From JBEIFW01 sp044370695 (GTDB lineage: Bacteria > Actinomycetota > Acidimicrobiia > Acidimicrobiales > Ilumatobacteraceae): a stretch of 31,190 nt of DNA. The notes beneath the pieces were generated by a model, which had not been told where the DNA came from, did not search any database, and worked only from the letters and a program-made list of their open reading frames with translations. Below, in pieces: positions 8,271-16,605 of this stretch (position 1 is its first letter; every line of letters begins with the position of its first letter). Location: assembly GCA_044370695.1 (NCBI GenBank), contig JBILVB010000028.1:1-31190 (forward strand), given 5' to 3'. The position numbers were made by a program, and so were the translations under genes.

Positions 8271-8747
8271 ATGGCCGAGGCCCACCACCTGTCCCGAGCC
8301 GCCTACCAGCGGCTGCAGGCCGAGCACGAGGACCTGACGACTCGGGGCCGGATCGAGATCGCGCAGGCGATCGAGCGGGCCCGAGAGCTCGGGGACCTGT
8401 CGGAGAACGGCGACTACCACGCCGCGAAGGACGCACAGGGCCACATGGAAGGTCGGATCCGTCAGCTCGCGCAGATCCTCGAGCACGCCGTGGTCGTCGA
8501 AGGCGGCGACGACGGCACGGCGGCCGCCGGCACCGTGGTCACGATCGTGTTCGAGGGCGACGACGACGACCTGGCCGAGCGGTACCTGATCGGCCACATC
8601 GAGGAGCGGTCCGCCGACCTCCACGTGATCTCCCCCGGCTCGCCCCTGGGCTCGGCCCTGATCGGCCACCGGGTCGGCGACACCGTCGCCTACGCCGCGC
8701 CCAACGGGGAACTGCGCGTCCGCATCCTCGAGGTCGAACCCGCCTGA
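8271..8747 (+). CDS. greA: Transcription elongation factor GreA
   Basis: 158 residues, the usual GreA length. GreA enters the RNA polymerase secondary channel and stimulates cleavage of backtracked transcripts. The N-terminal coiled coil is clear ('LSRAAYQRLQAEHEDL' to 'RIRQLAQILEHA'), with the acidic tip motif in 'ARELGDLSENGDYHAAKDAQ' that places Mg2+ at the polymerase active site. The C-terminal FKBP-like domain has 'GTVVTIVF', 'ISPGSPLGSALIGHRVGDTVAY' and 'LRVRILEVEPA'. ATG 8271 follows a TAGCGT hexamer by eight bases and gives the standard N-terminus. The hydrolase gene starts 17 bases after its stop. Confidence 0.96.
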   Translation: MAEAHHLSRAAYQRLQAEHEDLTTRGRIEIAQAIERARELGDLSENGDYHAAKDAQGHMEGRIRQLAQILEHAVVVEGGDDGTAAAGTVVTIVFEGDDDDLAERYLIGHIEERSADLHVISPGSPLGSALIGHRVGDTVAYAAPNGELRVRILEVEPA

Positions 8748-8764
8748 GCGGGCCGGCACGAACC

Positions 8765-9598
8765 GTGATCACACTCCCGCCGGGCCGACCCGTCGAACTG
8801 CAGGGCCGGGGCACCACCTTCGTGCGGGAGGTGGCCGGCGCCGGCCACGCCGTGTTGCTGCTCCACGGGTGGACGGTGTCGTCGTCGCTGAACTGGTTCC
8901 CGGTGTTCGAGCCCCTCGCCGGCCGGTACCGGCTGATCGCCCCCGATCACCGCGGTCACGGTCAGGGCATCCGGTCGATCGAGCGGTTCTCCCTCGAGGC
9001 CTGCGCCGACGACGCCGCCGCGCTGCTCGAACAGCTCGGAACCGGACCGGCGATCGTCGTCGGATACTCGATGGGCGGCACGGTCGCCCAGTTGCTCTGG
9101 CGCCGTCATCCGCACCTGGTCCGGGGGCTGGTGCTGTGCGCGACCGCCGGACAGTTCCTCCGATCGCCCGGGGAGCAGGTCTACTTCGGCGGCCTGCGCG
9201 CCCTCGCCGGCGTCTCCCGGCGCACGCCGGTGCGCACCCGGCAGGCCGTCGCGGACTGGCTCATCGGACGACGGGTCGAGGATCCCTGGGTCGCCGAGGA
9301 GCTCCGAGCCCACGATGCGCTGGCCCTCGTCGAAGCCGGCGCAGCGATCGGCGCGTTCGACGCCACCGGATGGCTTCCCGACATCGACGTACCCACGGCC
9401 GTGATCGCCCACGAACTCGACACCGTGGTGCCGACCCGCCGCCAGCTCGAACTCGCCCGGCACATCCCCTTCGCCGAGCTGCACCGGGTGGTCGCCGGCC
9501 ACGACGCCGTCGCGGCCGACCCCGACTACCCCGACGTGCTCCGGCGTGCGCTCGACTCGGTCGACGCCCGAGCTCAGAACCGGACCAGCGCGACCTGA
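8765..9598 (+). CDS. Alpha/beta-fold hydrolase
   Basis: 277 residues from GTG 8765. Fold features in order: 'VLLLHGWTVSS' oxyanion strand and loop, 'RLIAPDHRGHGQG', the nucleophile elbow G-Y-S-M-G-G (S102), 'VPTAVIAHELDTVVP' with the likely acid D219, and 'VAGHDAV' with H246. The complete triad indicates an active esterase, lipase-like or other hydrolase; the substrate is not readable. No signal peptide, so cytosolic. It probably shares the greA transcript. Its last 25 bases overlap the end of the convergent PAS/GAF gene. Confidence 0.88.
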   Translation: MITLPPGRPVELQGRGTTFVREVAGAGHAVLLLHGWTVSSSLNWFPVFEPLAGRYRLIAPDHRGHGQGIRSIERFSLEACADDAAALLEQLGTGPAIVVGYSMGGTVAQLLWRRHPHLVRGLVLCATAGQFLRSPGEQVYFGGLRALAGVSRRTPVRTRQAVADWLIGRRVEDPWVAEELRAHDALALVEAGAAIGAFDATGWLPDIDVPTAVIAHELDTVVPTRRQLELARHIPFAELHRVVAGHDAVAADPDYPDVLRRALDSVDARAQNRTSAT

Positions 9599-12500
9599 CC
9601 CGTCTCGCGGGCCTTCGCCGCCGCCCGCTCCGCCGCCATCAGCATGACCCGCCCGGACGTGCCGGCACCGCCTGCGACCGCACCCAGGATCGGCACCGGC
9701 GCAACGGTTGCGTGCGTGGTGAGCACGTGTTCGGCCACCCACTCGACCAGCCGGCCCGACAGCACGCCGAGCCCGGCGCCGTCCGCGCGGGGGCACACCA
9801 CGGCCAGGGTGTTGGGGCCGACCCGGCCGAGGATGTCGGTGCCGCGCAACCGGCCGGTCACCCGTTCGGCGATCGGTCGCAGGACCTCGGCACCGACGTC
9901 GTCGATGTCGGCGACCTCGACGTCGACCACGATGACGCCCACCCCGGCCTCGGCGCCGAGCAGTTCGATCTGACGTTCGATCTCGACGCGATCGGGCAGG
10001 TTCGTCTCCGGGTCCACCGTCAAGAACCGTTCTCCCGGATCGCGCACCTCGTCGGCGAGGATCCGCACCTCGAGCAACCGTCCGACCCGGTCCTTGAGCG
10101 CCGAGAAGGTGCAGGCGAGCCACCGGTAGGACCCGTCGGCGTGTCGCAACCGCAGCTGCTCGACCGCCTTCGCGCTCCACACGATCCCCGACAGCAGCCG
10201 GTTCGCCTTGTCGTGCTCGCTCGGGTGGATCAGCTGGGTTATACCCGTGCCGACCAGCTGGAACGCCGGCCATCCGAGGATCGTCTCGACCGAGGCCGAC
10301 ACGTAGGTGATCACACCGTCGGGGGCGAGCGTGGCCACGAGTTCGGTGGCCTGGTCCGACAACCGCCGGAACTTGGCTTCGTTCTCCCGCAGTGCCAAGT
10401 CGAGCTTGTGGGTCGCGAGCGCCGCCGACACGATCCCGCCGAGCGTCTGCACGGCGTTCACTTCGGTCGTCGTCCACTCCCGCGCGTCGTGGTCGTGCCC
10501 GACCCCGAGCGTGCCGCCGAAGACGTCCTTCAGCAGGATCGTCACGCACACGAGCGACCGGGGGGACGGCTCGGGGAGTCCGACCCGGGCCTCGCGGTAA
10601 CCGTCGTCGAGGTCGGCGTCGGCGACCACGACCGGCGACTGCTCCTGCAGATAGCTCATCCAGGCCGAGTCGGCCTGGATGGACACCGGTTCCGCGGGCG
10701 GGTCCGCAGGTGGGACCGTGGGCAGGTCGGGGGCCGACCAGGCCACCATCCGGCGGACGGTCTCGCCGTCCTCTTCGACCATGTCGATCCAGACGCGGTC
10801 GACGGCCATCGCCTCGCCGAGGCGGGCGACGAACGCGTCGAGCTGCGCCACGAAGCCCGACGCACCGTACGAGACGACCTGCTGGGCGGACTCCATCACC
10901 AACGTGTCGAGCACCGCCCGGTACGTGGCCTCGGCCTCCTCGAGCACCTTGTCGTCGATGTCCCGGCACGCGACCAGCCACCCGTCCCCCGTGCGAGCCT
11001 CGCCCAGGTTGGCCTCGAACCAGCGCCAGCTGTCGTCGGCGGTGAGCAGCCTCACCCGCACCGAGACCGTGCCGGCGGCGGCGTCGGCACCGCTGAGCAG
11101 GTCGCAGAGGAATCCGAAATCCTCGGGATGGACCAGCGTGGCCATCGGGGCGCCGGCGAGCTCGGCGGGGACGAACCCGAGGGCCCGGGCCGCCCGGCTG
11201 ACGAACCGCAGCCGCCACTCGCGATCGACGACGAACAGCACGTCGGTGACCGACGCCAGGACTGCGGACAGCTCCGCCTCCCGGGCGACGACGGCGCGTA
11301 CCGACCGGACCCGGAGCAGCAGCTGGGCGATCGTCTCACCGAGGTGACCGAGCAGCCGACGTTCGTCGTCGTCCCAGGCCCGCACCCGGCCGGGTGCGTC
11401 GAGCTCGACGGTGAGAACACCGAGAAGCTGCTCGCCGGCGCGCAGCGGGAGGTCGGCGCGAGCGGCGAGCGGACCGACCTCGGACCCCGGCGCCCGTTCC
11501 CGCCACCACGACGGGCGATCCGACTCGTCGCCGCGCAGGTACATGGCCTGGCCCTGGCGGACGGCCTTGAGCCACAACCGGACCGCCCGGTACGCCGTCG
11601 GCGTCGGATCGGGGCGGGGTCCCCCGCAGGCCCGGTCGTGGTCGACCAACGGCACGAGCTCCATGCGGGCGTCGTCGAGGAGCACCACCTCGGCGCGGTC
11701 GAGCTCGAGCGCCTCGACGACGCTGCGCAACAGCTCGGCGAGGCGCTCGGTCCATTCGGAGGACACCAGGTCGAAGCGGAGGGTCTCGGCGGCGAACTCG
11801 CCGGCCAGGCCCGCCAGCGCTCGCCGGCGCAGGCGAGGGCGGAGGTCGTCGCACAGGACCGCTCGCACGCCTTCGAGACCGTCGATGTCGAGCGCACGGC
11901 GCTCCACGGTGACGGGGATCGAGGGGCCGGGCCGGATCGGCAACAGCTCCCATCCGGTCTCCGGGTCCGCCGTCGGGTCGAGGGCGTCGACCGGGAGCAG
12001 GTCGCCGACGGTTCGGCCGACGAGATCGAGCGGATCGACGCCGGCGAGGTCCGCCATCGCCTGGTTGGCGTAGAGCACGAAGCCGTGATCGTCGACCAGG
12101 AGGGTCCCTCGATCGCCGCGCTCGACCAGCCACTGGAACCAGCTGCGCTCGCGCTCCACGGCCCGGTTCTGACTCAGGTCACGTCGGACCTGCACCCAGT
12201 GCGTCACGGCACCGGCGTTGTCGCGCACGGGGGTGAGCCGCACCCCGCACGGGAAGGTGGTGCCGTCGCGCCGGCGGGCCTGCGTCTCGACGTCGGCACC
12301 GCGCCCGGCACCCATCGCCTCGAACAGTTCCTCGAGCCGATCCCGGTTGACCTGGGGCGGGTCGAGCGCGATCGGGCTACGGCCGATGATGTCGGACGCC
12401 GTGAACCCGGTCTGGGCCGTGAAACCCGGGTTCACGTGCACGATGCGGTTCCGCCTCGGGTCGGCCACGGCATCGGTGACGATCACGGCGTCGGAGACCA

Positions 12501-13257
12501 CCTCGAGCAACGCCCGCAGGAACTTCGCCCGCGGCCCGCCACCCCCGAGGACCCGGGCGGCCGGTGCCGCCAGCGCGTCCTCGGCGGCCGGGAGCTCGAG
12601 ACCGCACCAGGGTTGTGCGAGCGCCGTGCGATCCGCAGCGCAGAGCAACGGCCCCTGCACGCAGTCGACCCCGAGCCGCCGGAGGTCGAGCAACGCCTCA
12701 ATGCGGTCCACCCCGACCACGGTCACGACCACCCCGACGGTGTGCGCGAGTTCGACGACGGCCTCGAGCACTGCAGGACCGTCGAGCAGGTCCACGTCGA
12801 CCGTCACCTGGGAGACCGGCAGGAGCCGGAGCAGCCGCAGAGCGTCGGCGGTGCTCCCGAAGCGATCGAGCGCAGACACCACCCCGAGCGCCCGCATCGC
12901 TCGCAGCGCGGTCGCCGTGCGTTCGGGATCCTCGGCTGCCATCCGCTCGGTGACCACGACCACCAGCGCGGATGCCGGCAGCCGGTGCCGATCGAGGAGC
13001 TCGGGCATCTGCGTCGGCCATCGGTCGAGTTGCTCGTGACCGTCCACCGGTACCCACACCGGCAGGACCTGGCCCAGCGCACGGTGCAGATCGGAAGCGG
13101 TCTGCGCCGCCCGCTCCAGGGAGTCGTCGAGCCCAGGGTCCACGCCGCCGTGGCCGTCGGTGGATCCGAGCGGGGCGAGCACGACGGCGGCGACCTCGCC
13201 GTCCGTGAGCTCGACGACGGGCTCCAAGCTGGGGTCAATCTGGTCGCGCGCGTCCAT
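9574..13257 (-). CDS. Multi-sensor PAS/GAF protein with degenerate EAL and GGDEF ends
   Basis: 1227 residues, no membrane segment. Approximate order: EAL-like 1-215, PAS 245-362, PAS 375-480, GAF 495-655, PAS 660-775, GAF 800-950, PAS 960-1078, GGDEF-like 1080-1227. The EAL-like part keeps fold marks ('ALDRFGSTADALRLLRLLPVSQVTVDVDLL', 'LRRLGVDCVQGPLL'), but E-A-L is 'VVL', the DDFGTG loop is 'DRFGST', and the AEGVE segment is 'TVVGVD', so phosphodiesterase residues are missing. The C-terminal domain has 'VGPNT' where G-G-D-E-F should stand. The likely role is signal sensing or binding rather than cyclic-di-GMP turnover. EAL at the N-terminus and GGDEF at the C-terminus is also the reverse of the common order. 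ATG 13257 is preceded by AGGA at about seven bases. Confidence 0.88.
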   Translation of the reverse strand: MDARDQIDPSLEPVVELTDGEVAAVVLAPLGSTDGHGGVDPGLDDSLERAAQTASDLHRALGQVLPVWVPVDGHEQLDRWPTQMPELLDRHRLPASALVVVVTERMAAEDPERTATALRAMRALGVVSALDRFGSTADALRLLRLLPVSQVTVDVDLLDGPAVLEAVVELAHTVGVVVTVVGVDRIEALLDLRRLGVDCVQGPLLCAADRTALAQPWCGLELPAAEDALAAPAARVLGGGGPRAKFLRALLEVVSDAVIVTDAVADPRRNRIVHVNPGFTAQTGFTASDIIGRSPIALDPPQVNRDRLEELFEAMGAGRGADVETQARRRDGTTFPCGVRLTPVRDNAGAVTHWVQVRRDLSQNRAVERERSWFQWLVERGDRGTLLVDDHGFVLYANQAMADLAGVDPLDLVGRTVGDLLPVDALDPTADPETGWELLPIRPGPSIPVTVERRALDIDGLEGVRAVLCDDLRPRLRRRALAGLAGEFAAETLRFDLVSSEWTERLAELLRSVVEALELDRAEVVLLDDARMELVPLVDHDRACGGPRPDPTPTAYRAVRLWLKAVRQGQAMYLRGDESDRPSWWRERAPGSEVGPLAARADLPLRAGEQLLGVLTVELDAPGRVRAWDDDERRLLGHLGETIAQLLLRVRSVRAVVAREAELSAVLASVTDVLFVVDREWRLRFVSRAARALGFVPAELAGAPMATLVHPEDFGFLCDLLSGADAAAGTVSVRVRLLTADDSWRWFEANLGEARTGDGWLVACRDIDDKVLEEAEATYRAVLDTLVMESAQQVVSYGASGFVAQLDAFVARLGEAMAVDRVWIDMVEEDGETVRRMVAWSAPDLPTVPPADPPAEPVSIQADSAWMSYLQEQSPVVVADADLDDGYREARVGLPEPSPRSLVCVTILLKDVFGGTLGVGHDHDAREWTTTEVNAVQTLGGIVSAALATHKLDLALRENEAKFRRLSDQATELVATLAPDGVITYVSASVETILGWPAFQLVGTGITQLIHPSEHDKANRLLSGIVWSAKAVEQLRLRHADGSYRWLACTFSALKDRVGRLLEVRILADEVRDPGERFLTVDPETNLPDRVEIERQIELLGAEAGVGVIVVDVEVADIDDVGAEVLRPIAERVTGRLRGTDILGRVGPNTLAVVCPRADGAGLGVLSGRLVEWVAEHVLTTHATVAPVPILGAVAGGAGTSGRVMLMAAERAAAKARETGQVALVRF

Positions 13258-13342
13258 GGCGGTGTCCTGATCGGCACGAGGGCGACGCGCTCAAGCGCCC
13301 TCCGCGAGGACGCCGGGTGTCCCGACCCGGCACGCTGGTGCG

Positions 13343-14830
13343 GTGCGCCGCCCCCTGCGCTTCACGACGGCCGTCCGAACGGCACTGCTCGCCACCGTCG
13401 CCGTCGGCGGGGTGGGTGTCCTCGCCGGTCGCCGACGGGCGCGGCGGGCCCCGACCCGGGCCGTGCTCGGCCAGGCGCGCCTGAGGCGCAATGCCGAGGT
13501 CGCCCGGCTCGGTGCACGGGTCGGTGGCCGATACGCAGCCGGGACCGCCCGCAAGGTCTTCGCCGGCGCCGAACGCCGCGTCGCCATCGACCGCGAGCGG
13601 GAACTGCGCACTGCGGCCGACGTGGCCCAGACGCTCGGCCAGATGAAGGGCGCGCTCATGAAGCTCGGGCAGATGGCGAGCTATCTCGATGACGGGCTGC
13701 CCGAGCACCTGCGCGCTGCGCTCGCCCAGCTGCAGCACGAGGCACCACCCATGGCTCCCGAGCTTGCCGCCCGGGTGATCGAGGCCGAGCTCGGCGCGCC
13801 CCCCACGGCGGTGTTCGTCGAATGGGACCCCGTCCCGATCGCCGCGGCGTCGATCGGCCAGGTCCACCGGGCGCTGTGGTGGGATCCCGATCGGCAGGAG
13901 GAGCGTGCCGTTGCGGTGAAGGTGCAGTATCCCGGGGTCGCCGAGGCCATCGAAGCCGATCTCGCCAACGCCGATCTGCTCGGCGCGATCCTGGCGCAGG
14001 CGTTCCGGGGCCTCGACCCGGGACCGCTCGTAGGTGAGCTGCGAGCCCGGATCGTCGAGGAACTCGACTACGAACGCGAGGCCGGCGATCAGCGACGGTT
14101 CGCCGCCTTCTACGCCGGCCACCCGACGATCCACGTCCCCCAGGTCGTCGATGCCTGCTCGACCCGGCGCGTGCTCACCACCGATCTCGTCGACGGGGCA
14201 CCCTGGAGCGAGCTGCTCACCTGGGACCAGCACGAGCGAGACGCCGCCGCCGAGACGATCTACCGGTTCGTGTTCCGGAGCCTGTACACCCTGCACGCCT
14301 TCAACGGCGATCCCCATCCCGGCAACTACCGGTTCCACGGCGACGGCCGGGTCAGCTTCCTCGACTTCGGCCTCGTCAAGCACTTCACCCCACACGAGAT
14401 GGCGGTGTTCCAGCGGATGATCACCCACGCCGTGATCGAACCGGACTGGGCGGCGTTCCGGGCCGAGGTCGAATCGGCCGGCCTGCTGCGGTCCGGCGCC
14501 CCGGTGTCGACCGAGGCGGTCGGTCGCTACTTCGAGGTGTTCTACGAGTCGGTGCGCACCCGGGAGGAGCACACCTGGACCCCGGATTACGCGTCCGCCG
14601 CAGTGCGCCAGGTGTGGGACCGCTCCTCGCCGATCGCTCCCCATGCCACGGTCCCGCCGGCGTTCGTGATCATCCAGCGGATCAACATGGGGCTCTACGC
14701 CATCCTCGGACAGCTGCGGGCCCGCGGGAACTTCCGGGCGATCGCCGAGGAGCTGTGGCCGATGGTCCGGGCTGCGCCGTCCACCCCGCTCGGCTCCGCC
14801 GAGGCCGTCTGGCTCGCCGCGCGCACGTAG
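13343..14830 (+). CDS. UbiB/ABC1 (AarF/ADCK) atypical kinase family protein
   Basis: 495 residues from GTG 13343. Family marks: the KxGQ motif in 'LMKLGQMASYLDDGLP' (K107), the Ala-rich loop 'AAASIGQVHRA', the lysine strand 'VAVKVQYPG', 'EELDYEREAGDQRRF', the catalytic 'NGDPHPGNYRFH' (D323, N328) and metal-binding 'FLDFG' (D341). UbiB-type proteins support isoprenoid-quinone or lipid metabolism through ATP-dependent action; actinobacteria make menaquinone, so the exact client here is unknown. A hydrophobic N-terminus ('TALLATVAVGGVGVLAG') could attach it to the membrane. Its TAG stop is the first half of the -10 hexamer of the next gene. Confidence 0.92.
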   Translation: MRRPLRFTTAVRTALLATVAVGGVGVLAGRRRARRAPTRAVLGQARLRRNAEVARLGARVGGRYAAGTARKVFAGAERRVAIDRERELRTAADVAQTLGQMKGALMKLGQMASYLDDGLPEHLRAALAQLQHEAPPMAPELAARVIEAELGAPPTAVFVEWDPVPIAAASIGQVHRALWWDPDRQEERAVAVKVQYPGVAEAIEADLANADLLGAILAQAFRGLDPGPLVGELRARIVEELDYEREAGDQRRFAAFYAGHPTIHVPQVVDACSTRRVLTTDLVDGAPWSELLTWDQHERDAAAETIYRFVFRSLYTLHAFNGDPHPGNYRFHGDGRVSFLDFGLVKHFTPHEMAVFQRMITHAVIEPDWAAFRAEVESAGLLRSGAPVSTEAVGRYFEVFYESVRTREEHTWTPDYASAAVRQVWDRSSPIAPHATVPPAFVIIQRINMGLYAILGQLRARGNFRAIAEELWPMVRAAPSTPLGSAEAVWLAART

Positions 14831-14833
14831 CGT
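14828..14833 (+). promoter_or_regulatory. -10 element of the LLM gene, overlapping the UbiB stop codon
   Basis: TAGCGT ends seven bases before ATG 14841, and its TAG is the stop codon of the upstream gene (14828-14830). This lets the oxidoreductase have its own leaderless promoter inside a tight gene junction. Confidence 0.65.
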
Positions 14834-14840
14834 GCGGTCC

Positions 14841-15671
14841 ATGCGCTTCGCCCTGTCCACCGCTCCGCAGAACTGCCGCTGGGAGGATGTGCTCGCCGTC
14901 TGGAAAGAGGCCGACCAGATCCCGTTGTTCGAATCGGCCTGGACCTTCGACCACTTCGAACCGATCTTCTCCGACCGGTCCGGGCCCTGTCTCGAAGGCT
15001 GGATGACGCTGGCGGCGCTCCTGCAGGCGACCACCCGCATCCGGGGCGGCAACCTCGTGTCGGGCATGGTGTACCGCCACCCCGCCGTGCTGGCGAACAT
15101 GGCCGCCACGCTCGACATCACCTCCGGGGGCCGTCTCGAGTTGGGGCTCGGCGCGGCGTGGAACACCGACGAGTGCGGCGCCTACGGCATCGAGCTGGGC
15201 ACGCTCACCGAGCGCTTCGACCGCTTCGACGAGGGGATGGAGGTGATCGTGCGCCTGCTCACGCAGGAGCGCTCCTCCTTCGCCGGCCGCTACTTCACCC
15301 TCGACGAGGCGTGGTGCGAACCCAAGCCGATCCAGCGGCCCCACCCGCCGATCTGCATCGGTGGGCAGGGTGAGCGCCGCACGATCCCGGCCGTCGCCCG
15401 TTGGGCCCAGCACTGGAACGCCGGTCGGCCCGAGCCCGACGCGTTCGCCCGCAAGCGCGACATCCTGTGGGAGCGCTGTGCCGACATCGGGCGCGACCCT
15501 TCCGAGATCACGACCTCGGTGCTGCTCGTGCGAGCCGACCCGGGCCGTCTCGCCGCCGAGGCCGCCGCCTGGGGCGAGCGCGGCGTCGATCTCGTGCTCG
15601 TGGCCCTGCCGGCCTACGACCCGGCCCTGCTCGCGCCCATCGCCGAGGCACTCGCACCGCTCGCGTCGTGA
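14841..15671 (+). CDS. Luciferase-like (LLM) family, probably F420-dependent oxidoreductase
   Basis: 276 residues. The TIM-barrel luciferase-like family is shown by 'FESAWTFDHFEPIF', 'LLQATTRIRGGNLVSGMVYRHPAVLANMAATLDITSGGRLELGLGA', 'RFDRFDEGMEVIVRLL' and 'PHPPICIGGQGERRTIPAVARWAQHWN'. The cis-peptide loop and 'GGRLELGLGAAW' are typical of actinobacterial F420-dependent enzymes; FMN use cannot be excluded, and the substrate is unknown. ATG 14841 is preferred over GTG 14832 because TAGCGT ends seven bases before it and the protein begins directly with the first beta strand. Its stop overlaps the next start (GTGA). Confidence 0.9.
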   Translation: MRFALSTAPQNCRWEDVLAVWKEADQIPLFESAWTFDHFEPIFSDRSGPCLEGWMTLAALLQATTRIRGGNLVSGMVYRHPAVLANMAATLDITSGGRLELGLGAAWNTDECGAYGIELGTLTERFDRFDEGMEVIVRLLTQERSSFAGRYFTLDEAWCEPKPIQRPHPPICIGGQGERRTIPAVARWAQHWNAGRPEPDAFARKRDILWERCADIGRDPSEITTSVLLVRADPGRLAAEAAAWGERGVDLVLVALPAYDPALLAPIAEALAPLAS

Positions 15672-16594
15672 CGACGGAGCGCGCGTCGCTCAACCCGACC
15701 CAGCGGCGCACGCTCGAACTGCTGCGCCGCCCGGCCGAGCCGCCCGAGCCGGTCGGCGACGTCGTCGACGGGCTCGTGGCGCTGCTCGAGGACGGGCTCG
15801 GCCCCCTCGTCGACGTGATCGAGGCCCCGAACCGCCTCGTGCTCCACAAGCACGCGCTCGCCGGCCTCAACGCCTGCGAGGCGTCCTGGACGGCCGATCG
15901 CGATTCGTTCGCCTGGACGGCCCGCACGGCGCGCGGCTCGGTCGTGCACAAGGCGATCGAACTCTCCCTGCACTGGCGCGGCGACCCGGTACCCGGCGAC
16001 CTCGTGGAGCACGCCCTCGAGCGGCTGGCCGGGTCGGACCGTTCGATCGCCACCTACCTCGCTGCGCTCCACCCCGCCGAGCGCGCCGAGCTCGTCGCGG
16101 CGTGTGTCGACCTCGTCAGCAAGTTCCAGGAATGCGTACCACCGCTGCGCGCGGCGTTCCGACCGGTGAGTGAGAGCCGGGTCGAAGCGAAGTTCCTCGA
16201 CGGCCGGGTCGTGCTCACGGGTGTGGTCGACCTCACGCTCGGCCGACCCGACGGCGACCGACCGGGCAAGGTGATCCTCGACTACAAGACCGGTCAGGTG
16301 CAGGCCGCCCATCGGGAGGACCTCCGTTTCTACGCGCTGCTGGAAGCCGTTCGCCTCGGGGTGCCGCCGCGCCTGGTCGCGACGCTCGAGCTCGACTCCG
16401 GCACCGTGCACCACGAGACGGTCACGCCGGCGCTGCTCGAAGCGGCCGCACGACGCGTCATCGACACCGCCCGGCGCCTCGCAGCCCTCGACCATCTCGG
16501 CGCCGAGCCGACCCGCCGGCCCGGTCCACGGTGCCGCTGGTGTCCGATCTCGTCGGGCTGCGCGCCGGGCACGGCCTGGCTCGCCGACCGCTGA
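15668..16594 (+). CDS. RecB-like PD-(D/E)XK nuclease with four-cysteine Fe-S motif
   Basis: 308 residues, GTG start overlapping the previous stop. Nuclease core: H94 in 'RGSVVHKAIEL', D188 in 'VVLTGVVDLTLG', and D205-x-K207 in 'VILDYKTGQ'. C70 in 'LNACEAS' plus C289-x2-C292-x5-C298 in 'CRWCPISSGC' reproduces the split four-cysteine arrangement that holds a 4Fe-4S cluster in AddB and Cas4. There is no helicase domain and no cas gene nearby, so this is a stand-alone exonuclease-like protein of this superfamily, probably acting in DNA repair. Start and end are firm; the biological pathway is inferred only from the family. Confidence 0.88.
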   Translation: MTTERASLNPTQRRTLELLRRPAEPPEPVGDVVDGLVALLEDGLGPLVDVIEAPNRLVLHKHALAGLNACEASWTADRDSFAWTARTARGSVVHKAIELSLHWRGDPVPGDLVEHALERLAGSDRSIATYLAALHPAERAELVAACVDLVSKFQECVPPLRAAFRPVSESRVEAKFLDGRVVLTGVVDLTLGRPDGDRPGKVILDYKTGQVQAAHREDLRFYALLEAVRLGVPPRLVATLELDSGTVHHETVTPALLEAAARRVIDTARRLAALDHLGAEPTRRPGPRCRWCPISSGCAPGTAWLADR

Positions 16595-16605
16595 CGCAGA
16601 TCCGC

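Noticed and set aside
8214..8759. Extension of LeuB to a 514-residue protein starting near 8759
   Set aside because: The extra part is antisense to greA and lacks homology; ATG 8213 has a leaderless -10 and begins the standard LeuB N-terminus.
12160..12520. First PAS domain of the 1227-residue protein as a LOV photoreceptor
   Set aside because: The photoactive cysteine motif is absent; the equivalent loop reads GRSPIALDPP.
8869..13692. A 1607-codon open frame on the plus strand
   Set aside because: It is the shadow of the PAS/GAF gene on the other strand in very GC-rich DNA: composition is Arg/Gly/His-rich with no domain, and it crosses several real genes.
15668..16594. The nuclease as a cas4 gene marking a CRISPR locus
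   Set aside because: No repeats, cas1, cas2 or effector genes are in the window; the family also includes AddB-like and solo repair nucleases.
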